A stretch of 64,000 bases of DNA, from NCBI GenBank assembly GCA_032358165.1, contig JAALGY010000020.1, positions 1,550,001 to 1,614,000 of the forward strand. Direction: 5' to 3'. Below are positions 44,255 through 57,176 of this stretch, in pieces. The notes below the pieces were generated by a model that did not search any database, was not told the origin of the DNA, and saw nothing but the letters and a program-made list of their open reading frames with translations. The DNA comes from Diplosphaera chodatii (taxonomy: Eukaryota; Chlorophyta; Trebouxiophyceae; Prasiolales; Stichococcaceae). The position numbers and the translations under genes are program-made. Position 1 is the stretch's first letter; every line of letters begins with the position of its first letter.

Positions 44255-47107
44255 ATGCAGCTCACACGGGGCACCCAGCGCATGGGTGTGCCCACAATCC
44301 GGGCGTCAGTCCACCGCACAGCCCCGCTCACGCCCAAATGCATGGCGGGCAGGCAGCGTGCAGCCGTCAAGCTGCAACCATTCAGCGGCTTCAGGCGCGC
44401 GAATGCTGTTGACGCAGTCAGCAGCCCAACGCGCCCAGCCACCTTGCAGGCAGCCGTGCAGCGCAGCACAAAGGCAGCAGGACGCGGCAGCAGGCAGACC
44501 ACGCAGGCCATGTTCGAGCGGTTTACAGAGAAGGCCATCAAGGTGGTCATGCTCGCGCAGGAGGAGGCCCGCAGACTAGGTGTGCCTACTCCTGCTCTGG
44601 TGTCCAAATGTGGATAGGGTAATGCAGTTGGCCTGCCTGCGCCCCGAACACCGCTTGAGTGCCTGCAAACATCTGGAATGGCGCTGCTCAGCACTGTTGC
44701 AACGGCCCGGTTGCCTGAGGTGTTGTGCCTGCAGCACATAGTCGCTGCAGCACGCGCATCAGGGCGGCTGGGTGGTTGCAGGACTGGCCGAAGCTGCCAG
44801 ATCACACACTGTTGTGCAGGCGCAAACAGAGATGTTTTGCCTCCAGAATCATTTTCTGGCACGCTGGTAATAGATGCATACGATGCATACAATGCTGCCA
44901 TCCTGACGCCCGCTTGTGTCTGCTTTGCTGCAGGCCACAACTTCGTGGGCACAGAGCAGATCCTGCTGGGCCTCATAGGAGAGTCCACGGGCATTGCAGC
45001 CAAGGTGCTGAAGTCCATGGGCGTCAACCTGAAGGACACACGCGTGGAGGTTGAGAAGATCATTGGCCGTGGCTCCGGCTTTGTTGCCGTCGAGATCCCA
45101 TTCACGCCGCGCGCAAAGCGCGTCCTGGAGCTGTCGCTGGAGGAGGCACGGCAGCTAGGTGGGCAATAGCTGCAGGTTTATTGTGCATGTACAGCATGCA
45201 AGGTCATCAGTTTCTTGAGCTCTCCCGGCTCTCCCGGCTGTGTGCAAGCATGCCGGGGCAAAAGCGGCACTTGGCGATCAACTGCAACCGTGTGCCAAAC
45301 GTGCAGGCCACAACTACATTGGCACAGAGCACATCCTGCTGGGCGTGCTGCGGGAGGGTGATGGCATTGCCTCGCGCGTGCTGGAGGCGCTGGGTGTGCA
45401 GGTAAATGCCCTGTTCGCAGCTGGAGTGCTGAGGTGCACATGGACTGGCTTCATCCCTCGTGTTGCTGATAGGTGTGACGAGATGTCTGCACTCATGTCG
45501 TTTTTGAACAATTGCAGGGCGACAAGGTGCGCTCCCAGGTCATCCGCATGGTGGGCGAGAGCCAGGAGGCAGTGGGCGCCGCTGCCGGCGGCGGCTCCGG
45601 CCCCGGCTCCAACAAGCTGCCCACCCTGGAGGAGTACGGCACAAACCTCACCACTCAGGCCAATGAGGTTCGTCCGCACAGCTGGTTCATTGTGACAAAC
45701 GCCGAAGCAAAAGCCTTTGTGACAGGTCAGCGTATCGAGAGGTGTCCTGCCTGCATCACAATGCATGTCCAATGCTGATATTCTAGAACCTTGCCAACAC
45801 AGGGCAAGCTGGACCCGGTGGTCGGCCGCAAGGCCGAGATCGAGCGTGTGACACAGATTCTTGGCCGCCGCACAAAGAACAACCCTTGCCTCATTGGTGA
45901 GCCGGGCGTGGGGAAGACTGCTGTGGCAGAGGGCCTGGCGCAGCTCATCGCAAAGGGCGATGTGCCCGAGACCATCGAGGGCAAGCAGGTGTGGCATGCA
46001 GGCTGCTGCAACTGAAGCTGTTTTTGTATGGATCTTCAGCATCCGGGCACCAGATAAACTGCCGCACAGCACGTCAGTGAACTGCACTGCCAGTTGGGGT
46101 CGAAGGCGTGAAGCACATATTGTGATACTTCACATTCTGCTGTGGTGTCATGCTATAGTATTTCTGTGTCCACAGGTCATCACGCTGGACATGGGCCTGC
46201 TGGTGGCGGGCACCAAGTATCGCGGCGAGTTCGAGGAGCGCCTCAAGAAGCTCATGGAGGAGATCAAGCAGAACGATGACATCATCCTGGTACGCTTCGG
46301 TGCAGGCAGACAGTTGATTGTTGTGTTTCACTCATACTGTGATGCCCCTAAGCAGCACGTGATGCGGCATCATGGTACAAGGTGCGGCGAGCATGCAGAA
46401 TCATGCCCGTGACTGTCCTGATCTGCAACTCACAGCCCTCCTTTGCCGCGTGCAGATGATTGACGAGGTGCACACGCTGATCGGTGCGGGTGCGGCAGAG
46501 GGCGCCATTGATGCAGCCAACATCCTGAAGCCGGCGCTGGCGCGTGGCGAGCTGCAGTGCATTGGCGCCACCACGCTGGACGAGTACCGCAAGCACATTG
46601 AGAAGGACCCCGCCCTGGAGCGGTGCGCAGCGTGCTGACCTATGCCCTTGTGATTTGTTCATAAACACTATCTTTGCTTCCAGCTGGTCTGCCGTAGTTT
46701 ACGTGCAAGGCAACGTGTTGCCATTCTGCAGTCAAAAGCTGTAGCTGGCTGGGGTGCGTCTTGCTTAGACTGCTGCTGTGTCATGTGCAACAGGCGTTTC
46801 CAGCCAGTGTATGTGCCAGAGCCATCAGTGGACGAGACATACCAGATTCTGCTGGGGCTGCGGGAGCGGTACGAGGCGCACCACAAGCTGCGGTACACTG
46901 ATGAGGCGCTGGACGCCGCCGCCAAGTACAGCCACCAGTACATCTCCGACAGGTGGGCAGTGCAGCATATACAGACTGTTGCTTGGGGGGTCCGCCCCTC
47001 ACACTACATCATGTCTGTGGAGACCATGTACCCTGCGTGCCTGCATGACCAGCGCCACCAGGACCTGTGATCTCGCTGTCACATGCTGGCGGCTGCCCGT
47101 CTGCAGG

Positions 47108-47147
<40 letters not shown>

Positions 47148-50100
47148 GCAGCCGGGTGCGGCTGCGGCACGCGCAGCTGCCGGAGGAGGCGCGGGACCTG
47201 GACAAGGAGCTGCGCGCGCTGCTCAAGGAGAAGGAGGCCGCCGTGCGGTGCGCCACCAGAATTATTTTCCATGTGGATCGTGTTCAGTGTGCATTTCTAC
47301 TGCAGAGTGTTGGGCTGCCTGCTGCTGGACCCAGCTCGTCCATGTGCGAAAGTGCTGGGCATGCTTTGATGGCCGACGGATGTGTGGGCAGCTGCTGATG
47401 GCCCTGACCCTGCTCCCACCGCAGGGGTCAGGACTTCGAGAAGGCGGGGGAGCTGCGGGACAAGGAGATGGAGCTGAAGGCCAAGATTAGCGCCATCACT
47501 GGCGCCGCCAAGGAGGAGGACGACGCCGAGCAGGTGGGATTCAGGAGGCCCTGGATCAATTTCACGGGCTTCCGGCACATACCCTGCTGCTTCCCGGCTC
47601 CTGAACATTTCCACCTTGCTGACGTTGGCACTAGAACAGCTTTTGCAGGCGACACAGGTGGTCATGGCTTCTCACACATGCTGCTGATGTTGAGCAGGAG
47701 ACGAAGGGTGACGCCGGTCCCATGGTCACTGACCAGGACATCGCCAACATTGTGTCACAGTGGACTGGCATCCCCATCGAGAAGGTACCGCCTGCAAACC
47801 ACCCTGATACTTCCCATCTGTCATCCAACACACACTGTGTACTGCACAAATGCGTCAGAGCCACACACGCACTACTGTCTCTGCCCACTTGGGCTGGTGC
47901 CTTGCTGGCTGAGGTCTGGTCGAGCACATGTGCAACTGACCTACGTGCTTGATGTGCGCAGGTGTCGAGCGACGAGAGCGCGCGCCTCATCAAGATGGAG
48001 GAGACACTGCACAACAGGGTCATCGGGCAGGAGGAGGCGGTGGTCGCCATCAGCCGCGCCATCCGCCGCGCGCGTGTGGGCCTCAAGTCCCCCAACCGCC
48101 CCATTGCCTCCTTCATCTTCTCAGGTGCGCCCGCCAGCCTGTTGCCTGTCAAGTGCCCTGCGGCCTGCAGTGGAGTTGGTATTGCGCAGTGGTACGTCTG
48201 GCTGTGAACATGCTACATGTCCACATCGCTGGTGATGCTCATGCTGCTGTGGCCATGCAACCTGCAGGCCCCACCGGTGTGGGCAAGAGTGAGCTGGCCA
48301 AGACGCTGGCCAGCTACTACTTTGGCAGCGAGGAGGCCATGGTCCGGCTGGACATGTCCGAGTTCATGGAGCGCCACACCGTCTCCAAGCTCATTGGGTC
48401 GCCCCCAGGTGTGTTGCCACTGTCAAAGTCCTCGTTTGATCCTATGCTGGCTGGCTGGCTCTACGCTGGCTGGCTGAGGGCGCACAGATGGCATGCAGTG
48501 CGCTGGCAACCTTGGCTGTGTACTTACTTTGCTTGGAACACCGATACAGTGTTGGCTTCCGTTGCAGCCATCCGGCTCCAGAGGCTGTCCTGCATTGCGC
48601 CTGATTGGGCACATGTCCCGGTCCAGGTTATGTTGGCTACAACGAGGGTGGGCAGCTGACAGAGGCGGTGCGCCGGCGGCCGTACACCGTGGTGCTGTTC
48701 GATGAGATCGAGAAGGCGCACCCAGACGTGTTCAACATGATGCTCCAAATCCTGGAGGACGGCCGCCTCACCGACTCCAAGGTACCCATCACTTCTGCGT
48801 CCGCTCACATCACACTACATCTCTTACTGCCTTCCTGCAGAATATGGTCATGATGCGTGATGAAGCAGCTCTTGTGCGGTGTGGGGTCCTGATGTACGGC
48901 GGTTGCTGCATATGCACAGGGCCGGACTGTGGACTTCAAGAACACGCTGCTGATCATGACGTCCAACGTGGGTTCCTCGGTCATCGAGAAGGGCGGCGGC
49001 CAGCTGGGCTTCCAGCTGGATGTGGACCAGGTGTGTCGAAGCTGCTCGCACATCTCGTCCTCCCGACTGCGCATGCCATGTACTCTGTGGCAACCTCTAA
49101 CTATGCAGCTAACTTCAGCGTTTTGAGCCCATCCAAATGCTGCTGCTGGTCATGACCCGTCATCTGGTTCACGGCTGCAGGAGGACAGCAGCTACAACAG
49201 GATCAAGACGCTGGTGAACGAGGAGCTGAAGCAGTACTTCCGCCCCGAGTTCCTCAACCGTCTGGTGCGCTGCTGCACCAGTACATGCTCCTTGACGATG
49301 TGATGCTTGCAGTCTCCCTCCATCCATTGCTGCATGCTTGCACAGCACAGCATTGAGTGATGAGTCGTCTCATCGTGCGGCTCTTGTGGTAACTGCAGGA
49401 TGAGATCATCGTCTTCAGGCAGCTGACGAAGCCAGAGGTCAAGGAGATTGCCGAAATCATGCTCAAGGTGAACCTGCATCTCGCTGCGCCTGCCGACACT
49501 GTGCTAACACTCCGCTGTAGTAGCTGCACACTGTGCATCTGGAACCTCCCTGACGTTGTGGCTGACCGAGTGACTGTCCGCCTTCCAGGACGTCTTCAAG
49601 AGGGCACAGGAGAAGGAGATCAAGATCGATGTCACCGAGCGCTTCAAGGACCGCCTGGTTGATGAGGTGCGCAGCCACTCTGGCAATCCAAGCAGCTGCT
49701 TTGCCTCTATACTGCATCAGCGCCTTTCTGCGCCGCAGTCGCCGCCGTTGGGGCAGTGCCCGGACCACTGCATGCTGTGATTGTCGAGTGGCTCGACGCT
49801 TCACTGGACTGCATGCAGTGCGTGTTGCAGCTTGCTGAAGTTTGTCCTGGTAACATTGTTAGGGCTACAACCCGGCGTACGGTGCACGGCCGCTGCGGCG
49901 CGCCATCATGCGGCTGCTGGAGGACTCGATGGCTGAGAGGATGCTGTCAGGCGAGATCAAGGTGAGAGGCTGACCTGCGGGCACTTGGACAGTCCATGAT
50001 GCATCTGTGCTCTGCTCGCTCTTCTGTTCAGGCATGGGCGTTCAGACGTGGCTGAGCAGTTGATGCATGGTGCCACATCAGGAGGGCGACTCGGTCATCA

Positions 50101-50369
50101 TTGACGTGGACGCTGACGGTCAGGTCACCGTGCTCAACGGCGACAAGAAGATGGTGCGTTCAACTTTTTTTGTTTGCAGACCATGTACCATTGATATGGT
50201 GTGCTGGAAAGAGCACACTCTCAGCGTTACGCTACGCAAGCTTTGCATTGCAGCCATGAGCAATGCCGTAGCAGTGTGTGGCCTTTCTGCAGCCTGACAG
50301 TGGCCCGAAACTGGTGGATGCTGGCTGCAGGTCACGGCGGTCGACAATGCCCCAATTGGCATTGCCTAA
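44255..50369 (+). CDS. CLPC: Chloroplast ClpC, Hsp100 AAA+ chaperone of the Clp protease
   Basis: ClpC unfolds substrates for the stromal ClpP/R protease and helps protein import. The ATG at 44255 starts a Ser/Arg/Ala-rich transit peptide of about 88 residues, then [20 protein letters not shown] opens the mature protein. Exon 1 ends at 44579, the next starts at 44934. N-domain repeats: [18 protein letters not shown] and [23 protein letters not shown]-1: [20 protein letters not shown], Walker [30 protein letters not shown], Walker [33 protein letters not shown]. Middle region: [19 protein letters not shown], the UVR-like motif typical of ClpC. AAA-2: [20 protein letters not shown], Walker [78 protein letters not shown]. 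The last exon 50331-50369 gives [12 protein letters not shown]. About 20 exons; order and content match ClpC throughout. Confidence 0.97.
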
Positions 50370-51326
50370 ACACCGCGCTGCACATGGCATAGCCTACATA
50401 GTGCTTGGCCACTTGTCCCCACTGGAGGAAGCCAACAGCAGCCTGGCAGCATGCCCAGCGGGGTGCATTGACGCTTTGTGTCAGGCAGGCTGGCCTTCTG
50501 GGTGGCTGGCCGCTTGTAGCATGGTAATCATGTTGGGGGACATATCGGATGTCCGCCTGGCATCATGCAAACCAGGAGGCAGTTGCAGCAACATGTCGCT
50601 GTGTACGCAAGCACAGCTGACTGGGACAGACTTAATTCCCTTTGTACCATGACGCCTTTGTCTTGATTGTCAGAACGTGTTATGGTTGGTGCGGTATGTG
50701 GGCAGGACGGCGTCATACCGTGCAAGACGAGCATTGCACATGCTCATTCAACCCCCTGATACCAACAACTTTCCTGACAAACGCACCACAGCGCTCCTCA
50801 GTGCGACCAAAACCCTGGGCCCATCGCCGCCCTGAAGCACTGCAGTGGATCTGGCCTCGTTGCAACTCGTATGATGTCGGCCGCGGCAGCGTGCCCGCAC
50901 ACTCCCTTCTTTTGCTGGATGCTCTTCAGGGTTTCACACATAGTTCACAACCCACAGAAGCTGAATGGTGGTGAGAGTGTTGCTAACGTAGGAAGAGTGT
51001 ATCAGCGCTTTTGAGCCAGACCACGAACGACGTTAGCATGTTGGGGCTAGCTCATGGCGCAAAAGCTGCAACTGCTTCCAGCCACCCTGTCCAACACTCA
51101 TGTTGCTGTCATACAACAGAATACAGGCATGCGTTGTAAGTTATCGTGCGCATGCACATGCAAGCTACGGACTGTCGGTGGAGATCTATCTATGTGATTG
51201 TAACATTGGCAATTTTTATAAGCTGCTTTCAGCTGATCCGCAATCTGATCATTCTCACGCATCCCATTGCAGCTATAGCGTTGGCCACAGTCGTTACAGT
51301 ATTGTCGGTGGCAATTAAGCAGAGCA
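50370..51326. other. Intergenic, no supported gene
   Basis: Between ClpC and the GLTP gene, both plus strand. An open frame continues from 50278 past the ClpC stop but lies in another phase and lacks motifs. Holds the GLTP promoter by position. Confidence 0.5.
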
Positions 51327-52712
51327 ATGTCTCTGACGCATGCTACCTCCGTATTCGTGCGGATTGCTGACCTGTCCGCTCAGGCGCTTGCGCAGGATGG
51401 CGCCGTCAAAACAGAGGAGTTTCTGGCCGCCTGCAGCGAGGTGCTGCCCATCGTAGGTGCACCGTCCGATAGGCAGCGTGTTGTTGCTGATGCGTACACG
51501 TCCCCCTCTCACTTCAGAAATGCTCTGGAGTGTGCATCGCCGCATTTGCCTGCACTAGGATGACGCTCCATCCTGCACAAATGTGATGGTTTGCGGGATG
51601 CGTGCGTTGACAGACTTCGATAAAGGGTAGACCCTGCTGATATCTGCCAACTGCTGTATGCCATGCAGAGACGCTGGGCACGTCTTTTGCACTGGTCCGC
51701 AGCGATGTCGGCGGCAACATCAATCGGCTGAAGGCGCGGCAGGCTACTGACCCGCAGAAGTTTGCACTGGTGTTTGACATCGTGCTGGCGGAAGTGGCGG
51801 CCGGCGAGCAGAATGGCTCCTACTCTGCAACAAAAGGGCTGCTGTGGCTCAAAAGGTGTGTTGTCGCCCAAGCCGCATTGGCATTCGCCAGCTTCTCGAA
51901 GCACGTCAGCACCAAGACGCTGTCAAGCAGCCAATGCGCCTGCTGACCCTGCTGGGGGGCGACTATTCTGCGTCTCTGTGTAGCCACCCGTCCATGGGTG
52001 CAAAACGCAGCAGCACTGTTGCGGTAACCTCACGGCGTGTGCAGATGCCTGGGTGCAGCCAATCATGCTCACGGTGCCTCACATCTACTCCACTGTGCAG
52101 GGCGATGGAGTTCGTGGTGGCAATGCTGCAGCGCCTGCATGATGATCAGGCCATGCCGCTGCCGCAGGCCGCTTCTGATGCGTACTATGCCACATTGCAT
52201 CAGTACCACGGCTGGATCACCTCAGCTGCCTTCATTGTTGCGCTGAAGGTGGGGTTCTGCTGTCAAGTTCTCAGTGACATTGCCGGGCTTGGCAGCAACT
52301 GCCATTTGCGATGGCGTGCTGTGCAAGGCAGACGTCATGAATGCTGCAGGAGTGTGGTCCATGACCAATGCATCCGCTTAATGCATTGGCCCATTGTGCA
52401 TTACACAAGCTCCCTGGTTGAATGCGCAGCTGTGCCCATCGAGGGAGACCTTCCTCTCAAATATCAAGCGGCCGCCCGGTGCAGACCTCATGCAGCAGCT
52501 GCAGGTAGGCAGCTCGGCCATGGACAGATGGTGCCCTGCTCCCGGCTTGCAGGTGCCTGCATTCATGATCAGGGATCCTGCACTCAGCGCAGATGAGGCT
52601 GAACCACTGTTGCGCCCCCTCTCAGGCATGCCTGCTGGCCTTTGGCGCTGTGCTAGCCGCGGTGCACAGGTTTCTGGTGGCACAGGACCTGGATGACCCC
52701 ACCAAAGTTTGA
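51327..52712 (+). CDS. Glycolipid transfer protein, plant GLTP1-like (5 exons, 208 aa)
   Basis: Moves glycosphingolipids between membranes without vesicles; cytosolic. Exons are 51327-51456, 51669-51855, 52101-52248, 52430-52504 and 52626-52712; phases close at 208 residues, the usual family size. Motifs: TEEFLAACSEVLPIVETLGT, then SDVGGNINRLK (the D-x3-N headgroup-binding motif, with Arg where human GLTP has Lys, as in Arabidopsis GLTP1), DPQKFALVFDIVLAEVAAGE, GLLWLKRAMEFVVAMLQRL (the Trp that stacks on the sugar), YATLHQYHGWITSAAFIVAL (the conserved His) and PSRETFLSNI. The C-terminus is AVHRFLVAQDLDDPTKV. The join from exon 4 to exon 5 is in phase, but a missed small exon is possible. Trp and His favour the glycolipid rather than the ceramide-1-phosphate branch. 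Confidence 0.93.
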
Positions 52713-53625
52713 AGGCGCAGCGTCCAGTAGCCTGGCAATCTGACAGGCTCGCAGCATCTGCCATGGCCAAAGGCAGCAGCTAGCTATAGCGCAGCGGCAG
52801 TGGGCAGGCATGTTCATCGACGCACTGTGCGACATAACCATCCTGGTGGTGGTGAATCAGGCAGACTGGATAGAGAGTGTGACCACGGCACTGTTCTTGG
52901 CGCACGGTGGCATTGGCGGCATAGGGCACTGATGCCAACAACTCTGAACGAGCCTGACACCAGTTGTCGCGGTCTGACTACTCCAACATGTTGTTGGACA
53001 GCATAGATCACATGGAAGCGTGGGTGCATGTCCGATGAAACCTTTACTGCTTTCAGCACCTGGGTATCTTCTCCGGCTGACTGGGGCACCTGGGGCAAAC
53101 TGCATAAAGTACTGGCTAGGTCGTAATCCAGATCTCTCGTCAGGACACGCCCAACTGTCTAGCTGGACCACAAGTGCACCCGGGTGCCGCGCTCAACTCC
53201 AGCTGCGAGAAATATTATCTAGGACCACTTGGGCACAGACCACAGCCCAGTTGCGCTTGGCGTGAGATAGAGCTTGCGGGGCAGTGGTGCTGACTGGGGG
53301 TCCACACGCGGTGTCACGCCTCGACAGCACGGCCCAGACAGGTCCGCAGTGGAGCCAGTAACCATGCGTATGATGCACAGTTGATGTGATGCCTCTACAT
53401 CGATGAGGTTTTCGCTCGCAGAGTCGTGCACGCCTCGAGGAAACGTGTGTGCTGCATGTGGAGTGGGACATGTCCTGCGAGTTATCATGCGCACAGCCGT
53501 AGAAGGACATGTTTGACCGGGCAGAAGTCCTTGATTTGCAGCATAACCGCGGCACATTAGGCCGTCGCACAGTCTGAGGTGCTGACTATGCCACAGGCTA
53601 CACGGACGGGTCTACCTGGGACACC
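52713..53625. other. Intergenic, no supported gene
   Basis: Between two plus-strand genes. A 42-codon plus-strand frame at 52811 (MFIDALCDITILVVVNQADW...) looks protein-like but has no upstream or downstream partner I can find. Minus-strand ORFs at 52814-53171 and 53193-53570 have no motifs. Confidence 0.45.
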
Positions 53626-54897
53626 ATGGCAGCCAATGTTGCACGCCGCAGCCCGTCAATGCAGGATATGCTTCAGGATAGTTCATCGTCCGCCGTCGTG
53701 CTAGTGGCAGCGGCGTTGTGGGTCATGCTGCGCAAGGTGCGATGCGAGCGTGTCACCTGTTCACCGCCTCACCCTGATGGTGCAAGGCGGCCATTCCGGG
53801 ACGGCAATTGGCAGGAACGGTTGCGGATGTCTTCCTCCTCAGCAAGATAGTGCTCCAAGCAGGGTATGGGGTGATTTGAGTGCGCTGGTGACCCTGCAGG
53901 TGCTGCATGCGCTTCATGTCATGTTGATTGAGACCCTCCGCGCTGCCCAGCTGATCAGCCTACCGCTGCTGTCAGTTGCACAGGTGCTTGTTTGGCTTTC
54001 CTCTCATATCCTGTGACTCGTCTGGTGTGGAGGAGTGCTGCTGGTGCATGACCTGCATGACACATATGTGATGAGTCGTTGTTGTCCTGTTGGCCCGAAT
54101 GTATCGGTTGGAGCATGCAGACGCGCCGCAGCGTCAGCCCGCGGCCCCACCGCCTGTCAGGTGGAATGATGGCACCGGAGCAGTGGCTGCACCAGCCAGA
54201 CGTCTGGCAGCTGCAGCAGCAGCCGTCACAGGCTGCAGCGGGGGTTGCCACCATGCACATGCCAGGAGCGCAAACAGCCGGCAGTCAGCACAGGTTCACG
54301 GTTGTGCTTGACTTGGATGAGACCATGGTCTGGACAGCTAGGCGGTCACATGCAGCAGAGGATGATGCAGCCACCAATGCAGTCGCTGCTGCTGGCTCAT
54401 TTGTGGTTCATGCAGAGCTGTCTGCAGGAGTGTATGGGAAGCTCATGGTTGTTCCACGCCCTGGCCTCTTTGAGTTCCTGTCCTGCGCTTCGCGTGTTGC
54501 ACAGCTTGTGGTGTTCACCGCGGCAGCCCCTGGCTATGCACAGCCCATTCTCGATGTCCTGGACCCCGCCGGCAAACTCTTTGCGGCCCGGCTGTACCGG
54601 GACGCCACCACAGCGACGCTGCACCACAGCAATGTGAAGGATCTGTCTCGGTTGGGGTGCGACCTGGCGCACACAGTACTGGTGGACGATTCCCCGCTTT
54701 CCTTCCTGCTGCAGCCATCCAATGGCCTACCCATCCGTCCCTTCACTGGGCGGTCTGGCGATAATGACCTTCTCACGGTGGTGCTGCCGATCGTTGAGGG
54801 GCTTGCGAAGTGTGGCAGCGACATCCGGCCGCTGCTCGACAAGGAGTTTCGCATGCGGGCGTGGCTGCAGCGACGACTGTCTCCTTATGATCAATAG
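53626..54897 (+). CDS. Membrane-anchored FCP1/NIF-family phosphatase, Dullard/Nem1-like (3 exons, 323 aa)
   Basis: HAD-fold protein phosphatase of the FCP1/SCP/Dullard group. Exons are 53626-53736, 53900-53983 and 54121-54897; all phase 0. The N-terminus has a hydrophobic stretch (SAVVLVAAALWVMLRK) followed by another moderately hydrophobic one (AAQLISLPLLSVAQ), like the membrane anchor of CTDNEP1/Dullard. A Gln/Ala-rich linker precedes the catalytic domain. The DxDxT motif is FTVVLDLDETMVW near residue 129; then FVVHAELSAGVYGKLMVVPR and PGLFEFLSCASRVAQLVVFT (the Thr of motif II), then HTVLVDDSPLSFLLQPSNGL (motif III, DD). In yeast and animals Nem1/CTDNEP1 sits on the nuclear envelope/ER and dephosphorylates lipin; that role here is inferred. 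A TIM50-like mitochondrial member is the main alternative. Confidence 0.85.
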
Positions 54898-55533
54898 GCG
54901 GCAGCAACTGTTTTATCGCCAATCATGGGCAGCAGTGTATACAGCGGAGCGTCGGAGGTAGCGAGAGCGTGGAGATTGGATTCAACATACGTTCATGAAA
55001 TAGGCAACTGATTGCCAATGGGAGTGTACAGAGCGAGTACTTGGCAGACTCAATAGGTCGTCAGGAGGCATTGGTTGGCTCACGACATCCGGATGGTCAC
55101 GCTAGCTGCTGAGCGTCAGCAAGCACCATCAATTTTGGACCCTCAGTGGGCAGAGCATGAGCGGAGTGAGCAGCTTCACCGTATTCTGAATGGGCCCGTC
55201 AGCTCAACTGGTCCATTGTGTCAATCAGTCAGCGGTACCATCTGTCATGTGTCGGTGTGCAAGGGGCTGTCGAGCTGCACTATTGCAATCCGGAGTATCA
55301 GCCGTCCTCAAAAGTGCAATCCCCAGGGCTGCTCACCGTCAGCAAGCTTGACCTGTCAATGGCGACTGAGACTGGGTGCATGACCTTGTTCAACCACAGT
55401 GATCTCATGAGCACATTGCTGCTTCCCTGCGCCAACTGCAGTTTGGCTATGATGCCATCCAGTCTGTTGCTACAGCTACTGCCATGTAAGCTGAACTGCC
55501 TGCTGCTCCTAGCTTTGTTGCTGTCGGTGAACG
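54898..55533. other. Convergent intergenic region
   Basis: Holds the 3' ends of the phosphatase (+) and methyltransferase (-) genes. Open plus-strand frames at 55075-55383 and 55218-55565 show no motifs and are probably untranslated. Confidence 0.45.
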
Positions 55534-56659
55534 CTATGGTCGGGGCCACTGCAGGTGGTAGATGACACCCTCCAGGCTACCATCCACAGCAGTGCGGGTG
55601 CCAGGCAGCTCGCATATGGTAAGCCCTGCTCGCTCTGCCGCCACCGGCAGCATCCGGTCTATTACCTTCGCACGTGACACATATCCTGCAACAGTAGACA
55701 GTGCCTCATGGAGTACTGACAAAGCGCTGTGCTGATGCAGACAGCAAGTCGGGTTGAAGTGTAGAGTGCGTCATCAGAATTGCCATGCCTACAGATTTAC
55801 ATTCCAGACAACATCTGAAATACCTAGGAGGAATGCGGCAGATGAAGTCCGTGCGAGCAGCGCTGCTGCGCAGGAGAACAGCGCCGGCAGTGCCTGCTGC
55901 CCATAGCACACATCGGCTCCAAGCACGAGCTCAAAACCGCGCCCTGCCGGCGATGCCGCCCTCACCACTGTAGTGTCAGCCTCTGATGTCCAGTCCAGCT
56001 GCATGCATGACGCCCCTGCATTGCATTGCGGCCATGCAGGACCATGTGGGTGACCATCTACAACACGTGCGCCATATCGCTGCATGTTTCAGTCAGGTAT
56101 ATTTCACTAATATTTTTCTGACAAAATCAAAGTCAGATCGTGGTCGACTACTGAGTGATGTACATGCAAGAGCACCCTGCCACACACCATGGTGATGGCT
56201 GTTTAGGTCTGCGTTGCGTCGCAGCACCGACAGCACATCCGGATTGTGGTCTGTGAGCAGCACAGGGCACAGCTGGGCAGCAACGCAGCCAACCAGGCCA
56301 AGCCCCGCCCCCAGCTCCAGTGCGCATGGGCAACCCGCGGCCCACTCGGGTTTCGCCGCAAGAAAGCTGGCAAGCAACTCTGCTCCGGGCCACAGGATCT
56401 GCCCTGCAGTTCAACCGTGACTGCGCTTCTAGCACATTGAAGATCGATGAAATACAGGCCTGAGATAGTATGATGATCACCACGCCTGGCACGCCAGCAG
56501 ATGCACCTGTCAGATCGAAATCGGTACACGCAGAGGGCGACACCAGCAGGGAGACGGGGATGTCTTCAAAAGTGAAGGCTTTCTTTACGTATCTGCACTG
56601 CAAATGGCCTCTGAGACGTAGGCTTGCAAAAACTGTAATAACACAGTGACAACGCGCAT
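55534..56659 (-). CDS. METTL-type (PF10294-like) protein methyltransferase; start uncertain
   Basis: A class I SAM-dependent methyltransferase of the METTL21/FAM86/EEF-KMT group, which usually modifies lysines on chaperones or translation factors. An N-terminal strand reads FTFEDIPVSLLVSPSACTDF near 56585-56525. Then an exon has ILWPGAELLASFLAAKP, CALELGAGLGLVGCVAAQLC (SAM-binding motif I), PVLLTDHNPDVLSVLRRNAD (acidic post-I residue) and LN. Next come LDWTSEAD and FELVLGADVCYGQQALPALF (post-motif with DVCY), then a last exon with SRAKVIDRMLPVAAERAGL and EGVIYHLQWPRP, stop at 55534. The domain order fits the family. The ATG at 56659 is not in the same frame as the first domain exon without an intron, so the start is a guess. 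The substrate is unknown. Confidence 0.8.
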
Positions 56660-57176
56660 GGCGCTTGCTCACTCCTGGTTTAAGAAGAGGTTTGCTTCAA
56701 AGAAGATGTCATCATCTTCGTCATTCGGCTTCTCTGTCTGCACAGGGCTGCTGGATTTGCCTGTATCTCTGTGCACGATGCAATCATCCGACTGCATCTA
56801 TGTTGGCTGCGGAGCGCGGCCATCACCTGGATGCGCCGATCATATGCTGGAGTTAACGCGCGATGAGCATTGTGCGTAGGCCGTGGACGTTGAGGAGTGT
56901 GCTATTATGAATTGTGTTGTGGGATTTACGATCTGCTGTTTCACGTTGGATGTACATCTGCACATGCATGCATTGCAGACCTGTACCAGCTGCCAGATGC
57001 AACTTGCTCGTAAGTCTGTCTCTGTGTTTGTCAGCTCGACGTCCCATATTCAGGTATGCAACGCAGTCGTCATGACTATGAAAGAACGGCAGGCGTTGCT
57101 GGGCCGACAACATTTCGATAGCTAGCCATCTGGATCGAGGCGGCTGCACGCAAAGGCAGCCGGAGACCGTGGGCAC
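56660..57176. promoter_or_regulatory. Divergent intergenic region, methyltransferase / importin
   Basis: About 520 bases between outward-facing starts; both promoters are expected here. The plus-strand frame at 56883-57125 has no motif. No core element is evident. Confidence 0.35.

Noticed and set aside
43951..45105. 384-codon minus-strand ORF
   Set aside because: Runs antisense through the ClpC transit peptide, first introns and N-domain exons; no protein motifs.
52811..52939. 42-codon plus-strand fr­ame MFIDALCDITILVVVNQADW...
   Set aside because: Protein-like but isolated; no homologue recognised and no adjoining exons.
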